NCBI GenBank assembly: GCA_012934845.2
Contig: WNNJ02003462.1
Location: 62,001 to 126,000 of the forward strand
Origin: Pomphorhynchus laevis
Taxonomy: Eukaryota; Acanthocephala; Palaeacanthocephala; Echinorhynchida; Pomphorhynchidae
DNA length: 64,000 nucleotides
Direction of reading: 5' to 3'
Made by a program: the position numbers and the translations under genes. The notes below the pieces were generated by a model. That model saw only the letters and a program-made list of their open reading frames with translations, was not told where the DNA came from and did no database searches. Of this stretch, positions 21,601 to 30,383 are shown piece after piece; the first letter of the stretch is position 1; the number at the start of each line of letters is the position of its first letter.

Positions 21601-21890
21601 CTCTTGTACCCGCCGTCTTCTCATTCTCAGGTGGAAGCGGTGACAATGCCACACAACTTTTAAGACGGATCGCATCAAAATTGGCAAAAAAGCGCGCAAG
21701 CAGATACCCCGACGAGCTTACAAAGCTTAGAACGCGTCTAGGCCTATTACTTGCAAAAATGACATCGCGATGCATCAGAGGAACGCGATCTGCAATCGGA
21801 CGTCCAGAATTTTGAACCCAAACTGAACTTAATTCTCATTTACGGGCCCATTTGCGGGTAACCCAGAGATTGTAAAATAATAAAAAAAAT
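18640..21890 (+). mobile_element. Apparently intact LINE with restriction-like endonuclease
   Basis: A single-ORF non-LTR retrotransposon with a short 5' UTR (from about 18640), the 994-codon ORF, a 3' UTR with GGGCCCATTTG-GGG-AACCC, and an A-rich tail ending at about 21890. Penelope-like sequence flanks both sides and reads across (an uninterrupted paralogue of the site lies at about 23160-23240), so this LINE inserted into a Penelope copy. The uninterrupted ORF suggests recent activity. Confidence 0.85.
18831..21815 (+). CDS. LINE polyprotein: Cys-rich N-terminus, reverse transcriptase, restriction-like endonuclease
   Basis: 994 residues, no internal stop. N-terminus: nine Cys in residues 12-42 (CCNC...CIRCKC...CTTC...C), probably metal- and nucleic-acid-binding. 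RT (about 300-620): IDADNAFN (motif A, 433-440), EGFTQGD (483-489), the catalytic YADDG (519-523) and LGVPIGS (586-592). C-terminus: a CCHC motif at C794, C796, H804 and C808, then RLDIA (Asp865) and FFDICVFN (Asp882), the pattern of PD-(D/E)XK restriction-like nucleases in R2-type elements. In that family the nuclease nicks the target and the RT primes from it. The clade within the RLE-bearing LINEs is uncertain; similar proteins are common in cnidarian genomes. The start is the first ATG of the frame. Confidence 0.9.
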   Translation: MPRGIPSSLSKCCNCNTSAAKCIRCKCARNSKPCTTCSAPNCTRKNPVLSTHASTNVQLTSHLRATSETQNVGTKSPQNILQTEFKPITATISQLQSSSDTLSVESIFHEVIRWKPNLFRLPRCIGSKRFISELARIYELESTNDCSLSLAVVISQLILQRPAKANPKQLKQILDRRLDCWTSGDMQTLLNEARFLQSQSSHKLYDPLNNDILKTVQKLVLGGKMTAAVKLLESNDGRGHPLRIDEIIDGQTVRQILIDKHSMALAKSDDAILRRPIDDITEFHPVAFDSIDFELIVANSKKVKGEAGPSGLDARAWHRMLVDFGAESKRLAESLAYFARQLALNPISQESMTAFTASRLIPLSKNPGVRSIGLGDVSRRIISKSILKIISPQLQTICGNVQFCASHRAGTECVIHGIRDSLKRNPTFVLLTIDADNAFNRVNRMTALSNMPNICSALNTVLSNLYRKPTLLTIDSEFLLSAEGFTQGDVFSMAAFASATLPLLLRIKRTCPNIKQLWYADDGNLIGSPQDVIEAFKLLQSFDPSYGIHLNPGKCKVYSNGNDISTFQSLLDNAGVSIVEDGLPVLGVPIGSAEYIETFIRSSVSSVCTLVSQLKKVGELDIQVVYVCLIKSIQHKWTHTQLCYECPSAWFAPLTLKLKSTISHLFDIDISQDDILWRTCQLSFRNGGLCIRDPSTLPSNEYRSSTSVCEPSIQGYIGSVLNSMQETIIKNLRAAKASSEKLDQEDILSNAKISSSWLSGYPTFDRATRLSNIEFCDSISSRYRITPKSAPTQCKCRQINTVAHALSCPFGGLPSMRHDAVRDFIAYQLTETSYNVQVEPLLTPVPPNFDFKNGSTTKDPDVRLDIACSGLFGDRSERTFFDICVFNAFAQSNSSKTPKSCYKYHQQRKRSKYLERITEFERGSLVPAVFSFSGGSGDNATQLLRRIASKLAKKRASRYPDELTKLRTRLGLLLAKMTSRCIRGTRSAIGRPEF

Positions 21891-21891
21891 A

Positions 21892-22140
21892 TTAAAAAAA
21901 AACATTTATTGTCCGATTATAGTATTTTATATCACAATAACTGTCTATTATACAACTCAACCCATCATATTCGTTAATTAATCTTTGATTTATAAAACAA
22001 ATTATATTTTTAGAAAAACTTCTTATATTTACATAAAGATCTTTTAGTTTATTATCTCTTAAAAGTTGTTTTAATATTTCTAATTGTTCATAAATATAAT
22101 TTTTTATAATATTTTTAACTTTATTTTTCATATTCCTTTT
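21892..22140 (-). mobile_element. Penelope-like element remnant, upstream half split by the LINE
   Basis: Minus-strand frame 22131-21892 (includes YEQLEILKQLLRDNKLKDL) matches the sequence at 23200-23425 and at 36165-36330. It is the part preceding the fingers region and is separated from it by the LINE at 18.64-21.89 kb. Confidence 0.65.
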
Positions 22141-23425
22141 ATCACCATGACTTATTGGCTTACGTCTAACCGGATTATTATAATATAGTTGTTTATTATT
22201 TACTATATATTTGTTTACTGTTATGTTATCAGATTTCGGCCAATATTCTTCGACTTAATGTAAAACACCTAGGGTGTTTAAAGTATTTTAAAACACCTAG
22301 TTTTAAAACAATAATTATTTTACCTCAAGTATTTTATTCATGTAAACATAAAGAGGTTTTAATGCACATTTAAAAGCACGACATACAAACCTAGGTTTTA
22401 TTGGACTTAAATGTAATTATGGATTCCAATATAATATAGGTTTAATTTTATTATCTGATTGAACCTTTATACTCTTTTTATCCATTGAAGAACAATGACT
22501 TGTAATAATTTTTTCTAAATTTAAATCACTACATTCATATGTTGTGTTTATAATTAAATCATTATAATTAACTTTTTTCATCATTATATCTTATAAAAAT
22601 ATTTTTGAAAAGAAAATCTAATTTATGATCTTTTTTATTTTTAAAAAAGATTTAATTTATGTTTTCCAATCATTTAATTTCAATTCCCTTTCAATATTTT
22701 TTGAAGTGTGTTTTAATTACTTTAAGTCTTTTATTCATATAGACAGAAAGTGGGTTTAATGTACATTTAAAAGCACTACATATGAACCTAGGCTTTATTG
22801 GATTTGATGATATTTTGTATTCCAATATAAAATAGGCATAGTTTTATTATCTGATTCAACCTTTATACCCTTTTTATCCATTATAGAACAGTGACTTGTA
22901 ATAATTGTTTCTAAACTAAAATCACTACGTTTATATGTTGCATTCACATTTAAATCATTATAATTTACCTCTTTCATCAGTATGTCATAATAAAGCTTTT
23001 TGCTTTATTATGCTTTTAATACTAGCTTTATCAATAGTTGTTATTATATAGTTATTTTATAATTTAGTTAGTTCTGAATACATATCTTTGTTAATTAATT
23101 TTAAGGAATATATTTACATAAATCGTATCCTATTATTTCTTTACTCTTATAATTATTTAAAGTTTACCTATATTTATGCTATCTCTACATTTATTAATGA
23201 AGATTATGGGTCCGATTATAGTATTTTATATTACAATAACTGTCTATTATACAACTCAACCTATCATATTCATTAATTAATCTTTGATTTATTGAACAAA
23301 TGATATTTTTAGAAAAACATCTTATATTTACATAAAGATCGTTTAGCACTTTATCAAAAAGATAAAATGATATTTTTTTATAAAATATCCTTTAGCTTAT
23401 TATCTCTTAAAAGTTATTTTACTAT
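22141..23425 (-). mobile_element. Further Penelope-like copies, nested and decayed
   Basis: At least two partial copies. The block at about 22340-22580 and the block at about 22690-23060 align with each other and with 17768-18010 (minus-strand motifs KTMPILYW, FKCTLAPL-like, NYNDLNVNATYKRS). The block at 23095-23425 aligns with 18420-18545 plus 21905-22100. All are interrupted by stops; no GIY-YIG domain is visible. Confidence 0.65.
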
Positions 23426-23914
23426 TTCTAACTGTTCATATATATTTTATAAATATATGTATATATATTTAAATATGAAATGTGTAGATATGACATGTCC
23501 ATTTCATATCCACACAGATGCTTGTATTTGTAAATCTTAGAATATAACCGCAAAATGCTTGTTACACATTTCCAGTGCCCAGTATTAAGAGACACGATCT
23601 TACGTTTTATTGACTTAATCGAAACTAAAATTTTCTTTTTCCTTCCTCTCTTCTTTTCTTTAGATTTTGAAAAATGTCCTGAATATCTTATCCACTGGAA
23701 CTTCACGTACATTACTTTGTAAATTACTATTTTTATCAGTTACAGTTAATACTTAATCTCCTCATGCCGAAAAGCGGAAGTGAGTAAATAAAATGATCTT
23801 AGAAATAGTATATTATTAATATTATTTCCTTGCAGTTTCTTGATATGAAATTTTTCATTTATGTCATGTGACAAATAGTTGTCATTTAAATGAATAATTA
23901 AGGGATTATCTATT
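23426..23914. other. Spacer, no supported gene
   Basis: A minus-strand frame at 23712-23428 is basic and of low complexity, without recognisable similarity. Nothing else stands out. Confidence 0.45.
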
Positions 23915-24895
23915 TAAAGAGAAGAAGAGACTGACATCGGAGACACGAGAGAAATATTTTCAACGATCTTTCTAAAACGAATCAACTAGCACTCACACTA
24001 CGATGACCCAACCACAGTTGGCCATCAGCTTGCCTCAGTCATACCAAAAACTCTACTAGGAGTAATCAATAAGCTTATTGCTCTCTGCACAAGTGGAAAA
24101 CTTTCTCTTAACAAAGAGAAATACATTGTAAGACCGTACAGAAATATAACATTTATCATGGGTCATGGGTCGAAGTCGGGGATAAATATTACCTCAGATG
24201 CGCTATCTCGTTTTCACGAGGCTGTAGCATATCTGAGAGTGTTACGACAACCTATTGACAGTCCTCAAGGAATGCGCTTGAGAGGCCTTATAAATACTAT
24301 TTGCCTTTCTTTTCCACTGTGCACAAGCTTTTATACCGAGATGAGCCTTAGCAGTCCTGGTTCTTGGAATAGCTGATCGATAAAAAGCCTATGACATTAC
24401 CTGTTCCTACAAAGGCATGACAGAAAAGTATATTCGTGGATGTCACACAATCCCAAATAGTGGTCGTATAAAAAGGGGTGTGTCACACATATGCTTTGCC
24501 ATAAGAAATACCCATCTTTGAGAGAGAATTATTAGCCGCTTGGTGTGGTCATAGATTATACCCAAACGCTAAGATATATACCGATAATATTTGTGTATAT
24601 TTTTCTGTACTCAAAGGAAGAGCGAACACGGAAGCCATGAAGAAAACCTGTTCTTACAATATTTGTATGGTATGCCAGTAGAATGGATACTTACAAATAA
24701 GAATCCGGCCGACTACCCAAGTTGTTGATAATTCTGTTCTTCTAACTTTTGTTTGTTTCTTTCTCTCGAGATAAATCAGCTAATTTCCCACGTAGCTACG
24801 TGTCTTCCGTATCAGACCTATATAAAGGCTGATATCGGAGTATGTATCTTCGACTGACAGCGAAGACACGAGATAAATATAAAAAAAGAAATAGA
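23915..24895 (+). mobile_element. Fossil of a reverse-transcribing element, pol fragment with RNase H
   Basis: A broken remnant with at least three breaks. Plus-strand text shows an RT thumb/connection-like part followed by an RNase H-like part with a TDN motif and a NPAD-type ending. Related sequence ending in ACACGAGA-AAATA occurs at both sides (about 23935-23975 and 24855-24890), and the right side has a TATA box (CTATATAAAGG, about 24817), so these may be remains of terminal repeats. Family: a retroelement with RNase H (LTR, DIRS-like or pararetrovirus-like); I cannot decide. It looks old. Confidence 0.5.
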
Positions 24896-24908
24896 ACTAT
24901 TTGCTTTT

Positions 24909-25135
24909 AAATAGTTGATACTGATCCATTATTGATAAAGAGCTATTGGAGCTGGATCAAAGAAAATATGAAATTTTTTGATATTTCGCTAACTTCCGTT
25001 AGCATCTTCAGAAAATTACCTAAAGTTGAAAATCATCTGAAAATTACATGAAAATCATCTGAAGATGCAAACAGAAGTTAGCGAAATATCAGAAAATTTC
25101 CACTTTTCTTTGATCGAGCTCCAATAATTCTTTAG
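24909..25135. mobile_element. Foldback element, same family as 4.2-4.9 kb
   Basis: A palindrome of about 225 bp. The left arm (ATAGTTGATACTGATCCATT... to TTCGCTAACTTCCGTTAGC, 24911-25015) is inverted at about 25055-25134 (GTTAGCGAAATATC... TTTGATCGAGCTCC). The core is a short repeat of AAAATCATCTGAA units. There is no coding content. Confidence 0.8.
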
Positions 25136-25163
25136 AAATATTTTATCTTGCATTTTCATTTCA

Positions 25164-25229
25164 GCTAGAGAAGCTGCTATGTTATCCGGTTTCTAACTTT
25201 ATTCCTCGAGATAACATATCAATGGAGCC
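25164..25229. repeat. Hairpin-forming dispersed repeat, copy c
   Basis: CTGCTATG is kept but its usual partner is changed. An alternative pairing GTTATC/GATAAC inside the motif remains, and the tail GGAGCCAAATACATGCTAAT is conserved. Confidence 0.6.
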
Positions 25230-25455
25230 AAATACATGCTAATGACGTATTTCCTCTGATTAAAATGCTAGATAAAATTTAAATAATTAAATAATAAAAA
25301 ATCAAATAATAAATAATTATAAATAATAAACAATTGTTATATAAGATTTTATATAACTTATATCAAGTTGAAATTTAAAATTAATTTAAAATAAAAGCCA
25401 ATGTTTATGAATTGACTAATAAGTAACAGATGATATATCAGAAATAAATATTACA

Positions 25456-25514
25456 GGTAATTAGGAGGAACTGCTATGGGCCAACTATTCTATAACTAAA
25501 CATAGCAGCGGGTC
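25456..25514. repeat. Hairpin-forming dispersed repeat, copy d
   Basis: Stem CTGCTATG/CATAGCAG retained with a shorter loop. The lead-in TTTATGAATTGACTAATAAG (about 25401) is shared with copies b, e and the 151-bp array. Confidence 0.7.
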
Positions 25515-26251
25515 AATAAAATACCAATAGTGTATTTCCTATTATGAAATGTAATTTTGTGATATATTAAATAATTACTACTGACTGGTAATATAAAATT
25601 ACGAGTCATGAAATTGTAATCGATAATCGTATAATTATATTAATGACCGAGAATAATTATAATTATATTATATAATTGTATTGATTACATGGAAAACTAA
25701 TTGAAAATCTATTAATTTTCATCAATTGATTATTTAATTAATTCATCTTGCTTTCAGTAGAGATTCTTAAATACATTAAACATACAATCTTACACTTTAT
25801 AGTTTGTATGCACAATCAAATAATACAGAATATTATGATTTATCATTAGTTGTAAAGTGACAGCAACGCAATCTTTTAAGATACATTCACAACATGCTAA
25901 AAGGCTTACTTGACAAAGTTCCATCTTTTATACGAAGGGCCTTAAAATTTTTGAACAAATTATAGTCAACCAAGAGGATGTTTCCAGAATACTTCATATT
26001 CATCAGAATACTTTATTAAATATGAAACCAAACTCGATTTTTAGTTTAGACTATAGCTTAAGTAAACACATAAAGATTGGTGGTCATCAATCCTTAATAA
26101 AGATTAGAAGTCATCAGGAGGAAAAATAATAAGTATATAAGATTTTATATAATAAATATTTATATAACGTTAAAATTGAAATTTAAAATAAAAGTCAATG
26201 TTTATGAATTGACTAATAAATAACAAACGAGATATCAGAAATAAGGATTAT

Positions 26252-26322
26252 AAGTCATCATGAGGAACTGCTATGTTATCAGGTATTCGGCCACTATTCT
26301 ATAACCAAACATAGCAGTGGGT
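26252..26322. repeat. Hairpin-forming dispersed repeat, copy e
   Basis: Stem CTGCTATG/CATAGCAG plus an inner GTTAT/ATAAC pairing. The lead-in TTTATGAATTGACTAATAAA lies upstream at about 26200. Confidence 0.7.
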
Positions 26323-27529
26323 AAAATATCAGATAGTTATCAGATTGATTATATAAATAAAATATATTTATTATATAAATAGAATATATTTTATTGTTTA
26401 TTAGATAAAAAATCAATAATTATATAAAATCTTAGCAATTTATATTTATATCAAGTTTAAATTAAAAACTAAAATTTTTAATAAAAGTCAATGTTTATAA
26501 ATTAATTAATAAATAGCATAACTATGTTATTACATGACTATCTAACAGATAATGACGTCACTTTAATAATAATTCATATGCAGTTATTCAATAATAATTG
26601 AATAATAAACAAATACTTTAATTTTTGATAATGAAATTCATTCAAACAAAATTCATTAAATAATTATTAATTTTTCCAATTGGCAAAAATTTAATATTAA
26701 TACAAGTGCTTTATTAGAAATATAATGTAAGTTTAAATGTAATCTATTATTTAAATGTAATCTGTTATTTACATATAATCTGTTATTTAAATGTAACCTG
26801 CATTTACACCAGTTTATAAAGCTGTAGTTAACAGTTTTGATTCGTTTTAATTTAAACTTACCTCATCGATAGAGGTAAAACTAATATCTTTTATTCAATC
26901 GGGACTATTGATTCTAACTTTATATTATTTACTAAGTAGTTACTAATAATTCAGATAAGTAAGAGCTTATAATATTAAAATATTATCATATCAAAACATA
27001 ATCATTTTGTAATAACACAAGTCATAGCAACGGAAAAAATACAAGCATGGCAGTACAAATAAATGTTGATTTTTCAATTTAGATAAATAAATTCGGATAA
27101 ATTTAAATTATAAATTAACCTAATGACAAAATTTTATTTAATTTATAAACCATTATTTTACAATCATGAAAAGCAAGCAAAGCTAATTTGTAATTAGATA
27201 AAAATGCTCATACTTTTGGAAAAATTATATTTCGGTAAATTTGTAATGAAAATTTAAATTTCAAACATTTTTGACAAACTTTATTAAAATTTAAGTTTCA
27301 GTAAACATAAACTTTAAGAAAATTTAATTCAAATAAAATTTGATCTCCTATAAATTTAATATTTTAGAAATACAGAAAAAATATGCAAATAGTGGAATTT
27401 AAATCGATCAATTATATGATTTATCTAATCAAGATCCTTATCTAAGGGGCGCATTAGCATACATTTTAACTTATACTGTATTAAGTAATACTTAAAAATA
27501 TGCCATAAGGAATATGTATATGGAATAGA
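26323..27529. other. AT-rich spacer, no gene seen
   Basis: Includes short ATTTAAATGTAATCTGTT repeats at about 26733-26800. No frame or RNA is supported. Confidence 0.55.
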
Positions 27530-27580
27530 GGTCATCAAAAGGAACTGGTATGCATCAGATTTCAGCATCTATTCCTCTAA
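27530..27580. repeat. Hairpin-forming dispersed repeat, decayed copy f
   Basis: GGTCATCA...GGAACTGGTATG-ATCAGATTTCAG...TATTCCTC is recognisable, but the 3' half of the stem is lost. Confidence 0.5.
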
Positions 27581-27692
27581 TTATAATATATATAATTATA
27601 TCAAGTTAAAATCTAAAAATGGAATTTAAAATATATCTCAATTTTAATGAATTGACTAATAAATAATAGACTATGTAAAAAATAATTATAAG

Positions 27693-27740
27693 CGGTCATC
27701 AGAAGGAGCTGCTGGTTATCAAGTTTTAGTCCCTTATTCC
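27693..27740. repeat. Hairpin-forming dispersed repeat, decayed copy g
   Basis: GGTCATCAGAAGGAGCTGCTGGTTATCAAGTTTTAGTCCCTTATTCC-type sequence with the family lead-in (AATGAATTGACTAATAAATA, about 27647). The 3' half is lost. Confidence 0.5.
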
Positions 27741-27973
27741 ATATTAAAATAATAAAATATTTATGTATTTAATTATCATTTTGTCCTAAATTACTGTAGT
27801 AAATAAGGGAATTTAAATCGATCAATTTTATGATTTCGAAAATTAGCTTCACTAATTCAATAGATAAAATACTTGCTCGAATATTTAAAACACCTGATTT
27901 AGGAAATGCATAATGTCTTCAGTAATAACTAATTAAATTAAAATAAACAATCTTGCGACCTAACAAAGTCATT

Positions 27974-28045
27974 GCCCTCGGAGAGATTCGAACTCTCGAC
28001 CCCTGCTTTACTAGAGCAGTGCTCTAACCACTGAGCCACGAGGGC
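27974..28045 (-). tRNA. tRNA-Thr (anticodon AGT)
   Basis: A 72-nt cloverleaf on the minus strand. The seven-bp acceptor stem GCCCTCG/CGAGGGC is perfect. The D arm is GCTC-AGTGGTTA-GAGC, the anticodon stem is CTGCT/AGCAG with loop CTAGTAA (anticodon AGT, reading ACU), the variable loop is GGGTC, and the T arm is GAGAG-TTCGAAT-CTCTC. The A box (TGGCTCAGTGG) and B box (GTTCGAATC) are internal RNA polymerase III promoter elements. No intron, and CCA is not encoded, as usual in eukaryotes. Every stem pairs, so the gene is probably functional; a T-run lies some 30 bases downstream. Confidence 0.95.
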
Positions 28046-29034
28046 TAAAATCGAAGAAATTATTATAGTTCCAAGTATTCTGATTTTAATCCCTTCAAAT
28101 AATTATTATTCATTTAAACTCAGATAATATCTTAATATTCTCTGATACAACGAATTATTCATAAAGTCGTACCTTTTAATAATTGTAATTTATTTCATGA
28201 CTTGTTTAATAATTTGGAAAGCCTCAGAAATATAGAATAATAATATTTACATTTTATATATTTTTAACTGTTTACTACATCATATTAGATGTAGTAATCT
28301 ACGTATTATATACTGTATATAAATTAAAAATAAAGGTAAACAATTATTAAGGAAATAAAACTGGAGTTTAAAACTCCCTTCACAAAATATTGCTAGATAA
28401 ACATTGCTAATAGAATAAATTCTGTTAGATGTATTGACGATCACTCTCATTTACGGTTAGACGATCCCGGGTTTCCCCAGTCTTTGTTTTAATGTTATTA
28501 TTTCGTTTGATTTAACTTTTAACGCAACTCTAATGTATAAATTTCAGATTGAAAAGGGATGCAGGAACAGCCGAAATATTTAAATAAAATTCAAGAGTTT
28601 TAATTCTCGGGATGCTTAGTCAAAAAAAACAATTTCTTTTGACCCGACTGCAATATTATTCAATATTTAAATTTATATGAAGTTTCATTTTTTTTATTTT
28701 TCTAGGGAATGGAACTATAAAGATGTACAAAACGAATACTTGTACCAACATAATAGCCAGATTCTGTTTGCACTATCATTGACTGCTATCAAAATTGCCG
28801 AGTAAAAATAATCAAATCAGCTAACTGAGTCTACGTATTAAATATAATTATAAAATAAACAAAACATAATAATGCTAAATCAAAATTTAATAATTAAATA
28901 ATAAAATTAATAATTGTTATAAGATTTTTTATAATTTATATCAAGTTAAAATAAAAAATTAAAATTTGAAATAAAAGTCAATTTTTATGAATTGGCTAAT
29001 AAATAACAGGCGTTGTATCAGAATAAGAATAAGA
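28046..29034. other. Spacer with the lead-in of the 151-bp array
   Basis: No gene seen. From about 28810 the sequence (AATCAGCTAACTGAGTCTAC...) matches the distal end of the structured repeat family (compare 14585 and 15355) and leads into the tandem array at 29035. Confidence 0.5.
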
Positions 29035-29880
29035 AGTCATCAGGAGGAACTGCTATTTTATCAGATTTCAGTCACTATTCCTCGACACAACATAGCAGCG
29101 GGGCCAAATCCATGCTTATGGTGTATGCTTTCTGATGAAATTTGATTATCTAGTATCTTATTCTAATACAAAGAATTCGATTGAAGGTCATCAGGAGGAA
29201 CTGCTATGCTATCAGGTTTCAGTCACTATTCCTCGACACAACATAGCAGCGGGGCCAAATCCATGCTTATGGTGTATGCTTTCTGATGAAATTTGATTAT
29301 CTAGTATCTTATTCTAATACAAAGAATTCGATTGAAGGTCATCAGGAGGAACTGCTATGCTATCAGGTTTCAGTCACTATTCCTCGACACAACATAGCAG
29401 CGGGGCCAAATCCATGCTTATGGTGTATGCTTTCTGATGAAATTTGATTATCTAGTATCTTATTCTAATACAAAGAATTCGATTGAAGGTCATCAGGAGG
29501 AACTGCTATGCTATCAGGTTTCAGTCACTATTCCTCGACACAACATAGCAGCGGGGCCAAATCCATGCTTATGGTGTATGCTTTCTGATGAAATTTGATT
29601 ATCTAGTATCTTATTCTAATACAAAGAATTCGATTGAAGGTCATCAGGAGGAACTGCTATTTTATCAGATTTCAGTCACTATTCCTCGACACAACATAGC
29701 AGCGGGGCCAAATCCATGCTTATGGTGTATGCTTTCTGATGAAATTTGATTATCTAGTATCTTATTCTAATACAAAGAATTCGATTGAAGGTCATCAGGA
29801 GGAACTGCTATGCTATCAGGTTTCAGTCACTATTCCTCGACACAACATAGCAACGGGGCCAAATCCATGCTAATGACATA
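29035..29880. repeat. Tandem array of the hairpin repeat, 151-bp period, about 5.6 units
   Basis: Units start at 29035, 29186, 29337, 29488, 29639 and 29790 (exact 151-bp spacing); the last is cut at about 29880. Each contains GGTCATCAGG, the stem CTGCTATG/CATAGCAG, the outer GGTC/GGCC match and a spacer ending CAAAGAATTCGATTGAA. Units are almost identical, so the amplification is recent. Units 1 and 5 share the variant TATTTTATCAGATTTCAG and lack the first stem G; units 2, 3, 4 and 6 have TATGCTATCAGGTTTCAG. Confidence 0.9.
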
Positions 29881-30383
29881 TAAAATTGTACTTTTTATTA
29901 CGAGTTATTTACGAGTAATTTACGACTTATTTAATTCACAACTCGTTTAATAATTCTAATTTAATAATGCATTAGACAATTATTGGAATTGCGCAGAAAT
30001 ATAGAATAATGATATTTACATTTATATATTATTTCTGAAATCAGCTACGATATCATACTTTAATAGTTTTAAATATTTGAGTCACAACATATTAGGTGCT
30101 AGCCGAACATGTTGGAATTGTTTCATCTACCCAGTTCAATTTTGTACATGCGAACTTTAAGAGCAGATCGGACTATGGTGGATATTATAAATCACAAATC
30201 AAATCATAAATTTGATTTGATCATAATATTTTGTTGAATATTTTAAAAATAAATTATTTTTATACAAATGCTGCCTTGTAAAGTGGTTTTAAAAAATTTA
30301 ATTTACCAATTAAATGATTCTGTCGTATATTTTATCAAAACGTTTCTTAATTTCCGTACATTCTTCTTTTAAAAAATCTAAAA
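29881..30383. other. AT-rich spacer
   Basis: No gene or RNA supported. It forms the downstream flank of the minus-strand gene at 30384-31400. Confidence 0.5.

Noticed and set aside
28440-28490. Possible third 3' end of the RLE-bearing LINE (CTCTCATTTACGG then CCCGGGTTT)
   Set aside because: Only a dozen bases match the 3' UTR at 21832-21850 and the following order differs; likely chance.
29035-29880. Hammerhead or HDV-like ribozyme in the 151-bp units
   Set aside because: CTGATGA occurs on both strands and a GAAA-like motif is present, but I could not fold a consistent three-stem hammerhead, and the motifs are not kept in copies c, d and f. A nested pseudoknot of HDV type was not evident either. 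Left as an open question in the finding.
29035-29880. CRISPR-like array
   Set aside because: Units are contiguous 151-bp tandem repeats without unique spacers, in a eukaryotic context.
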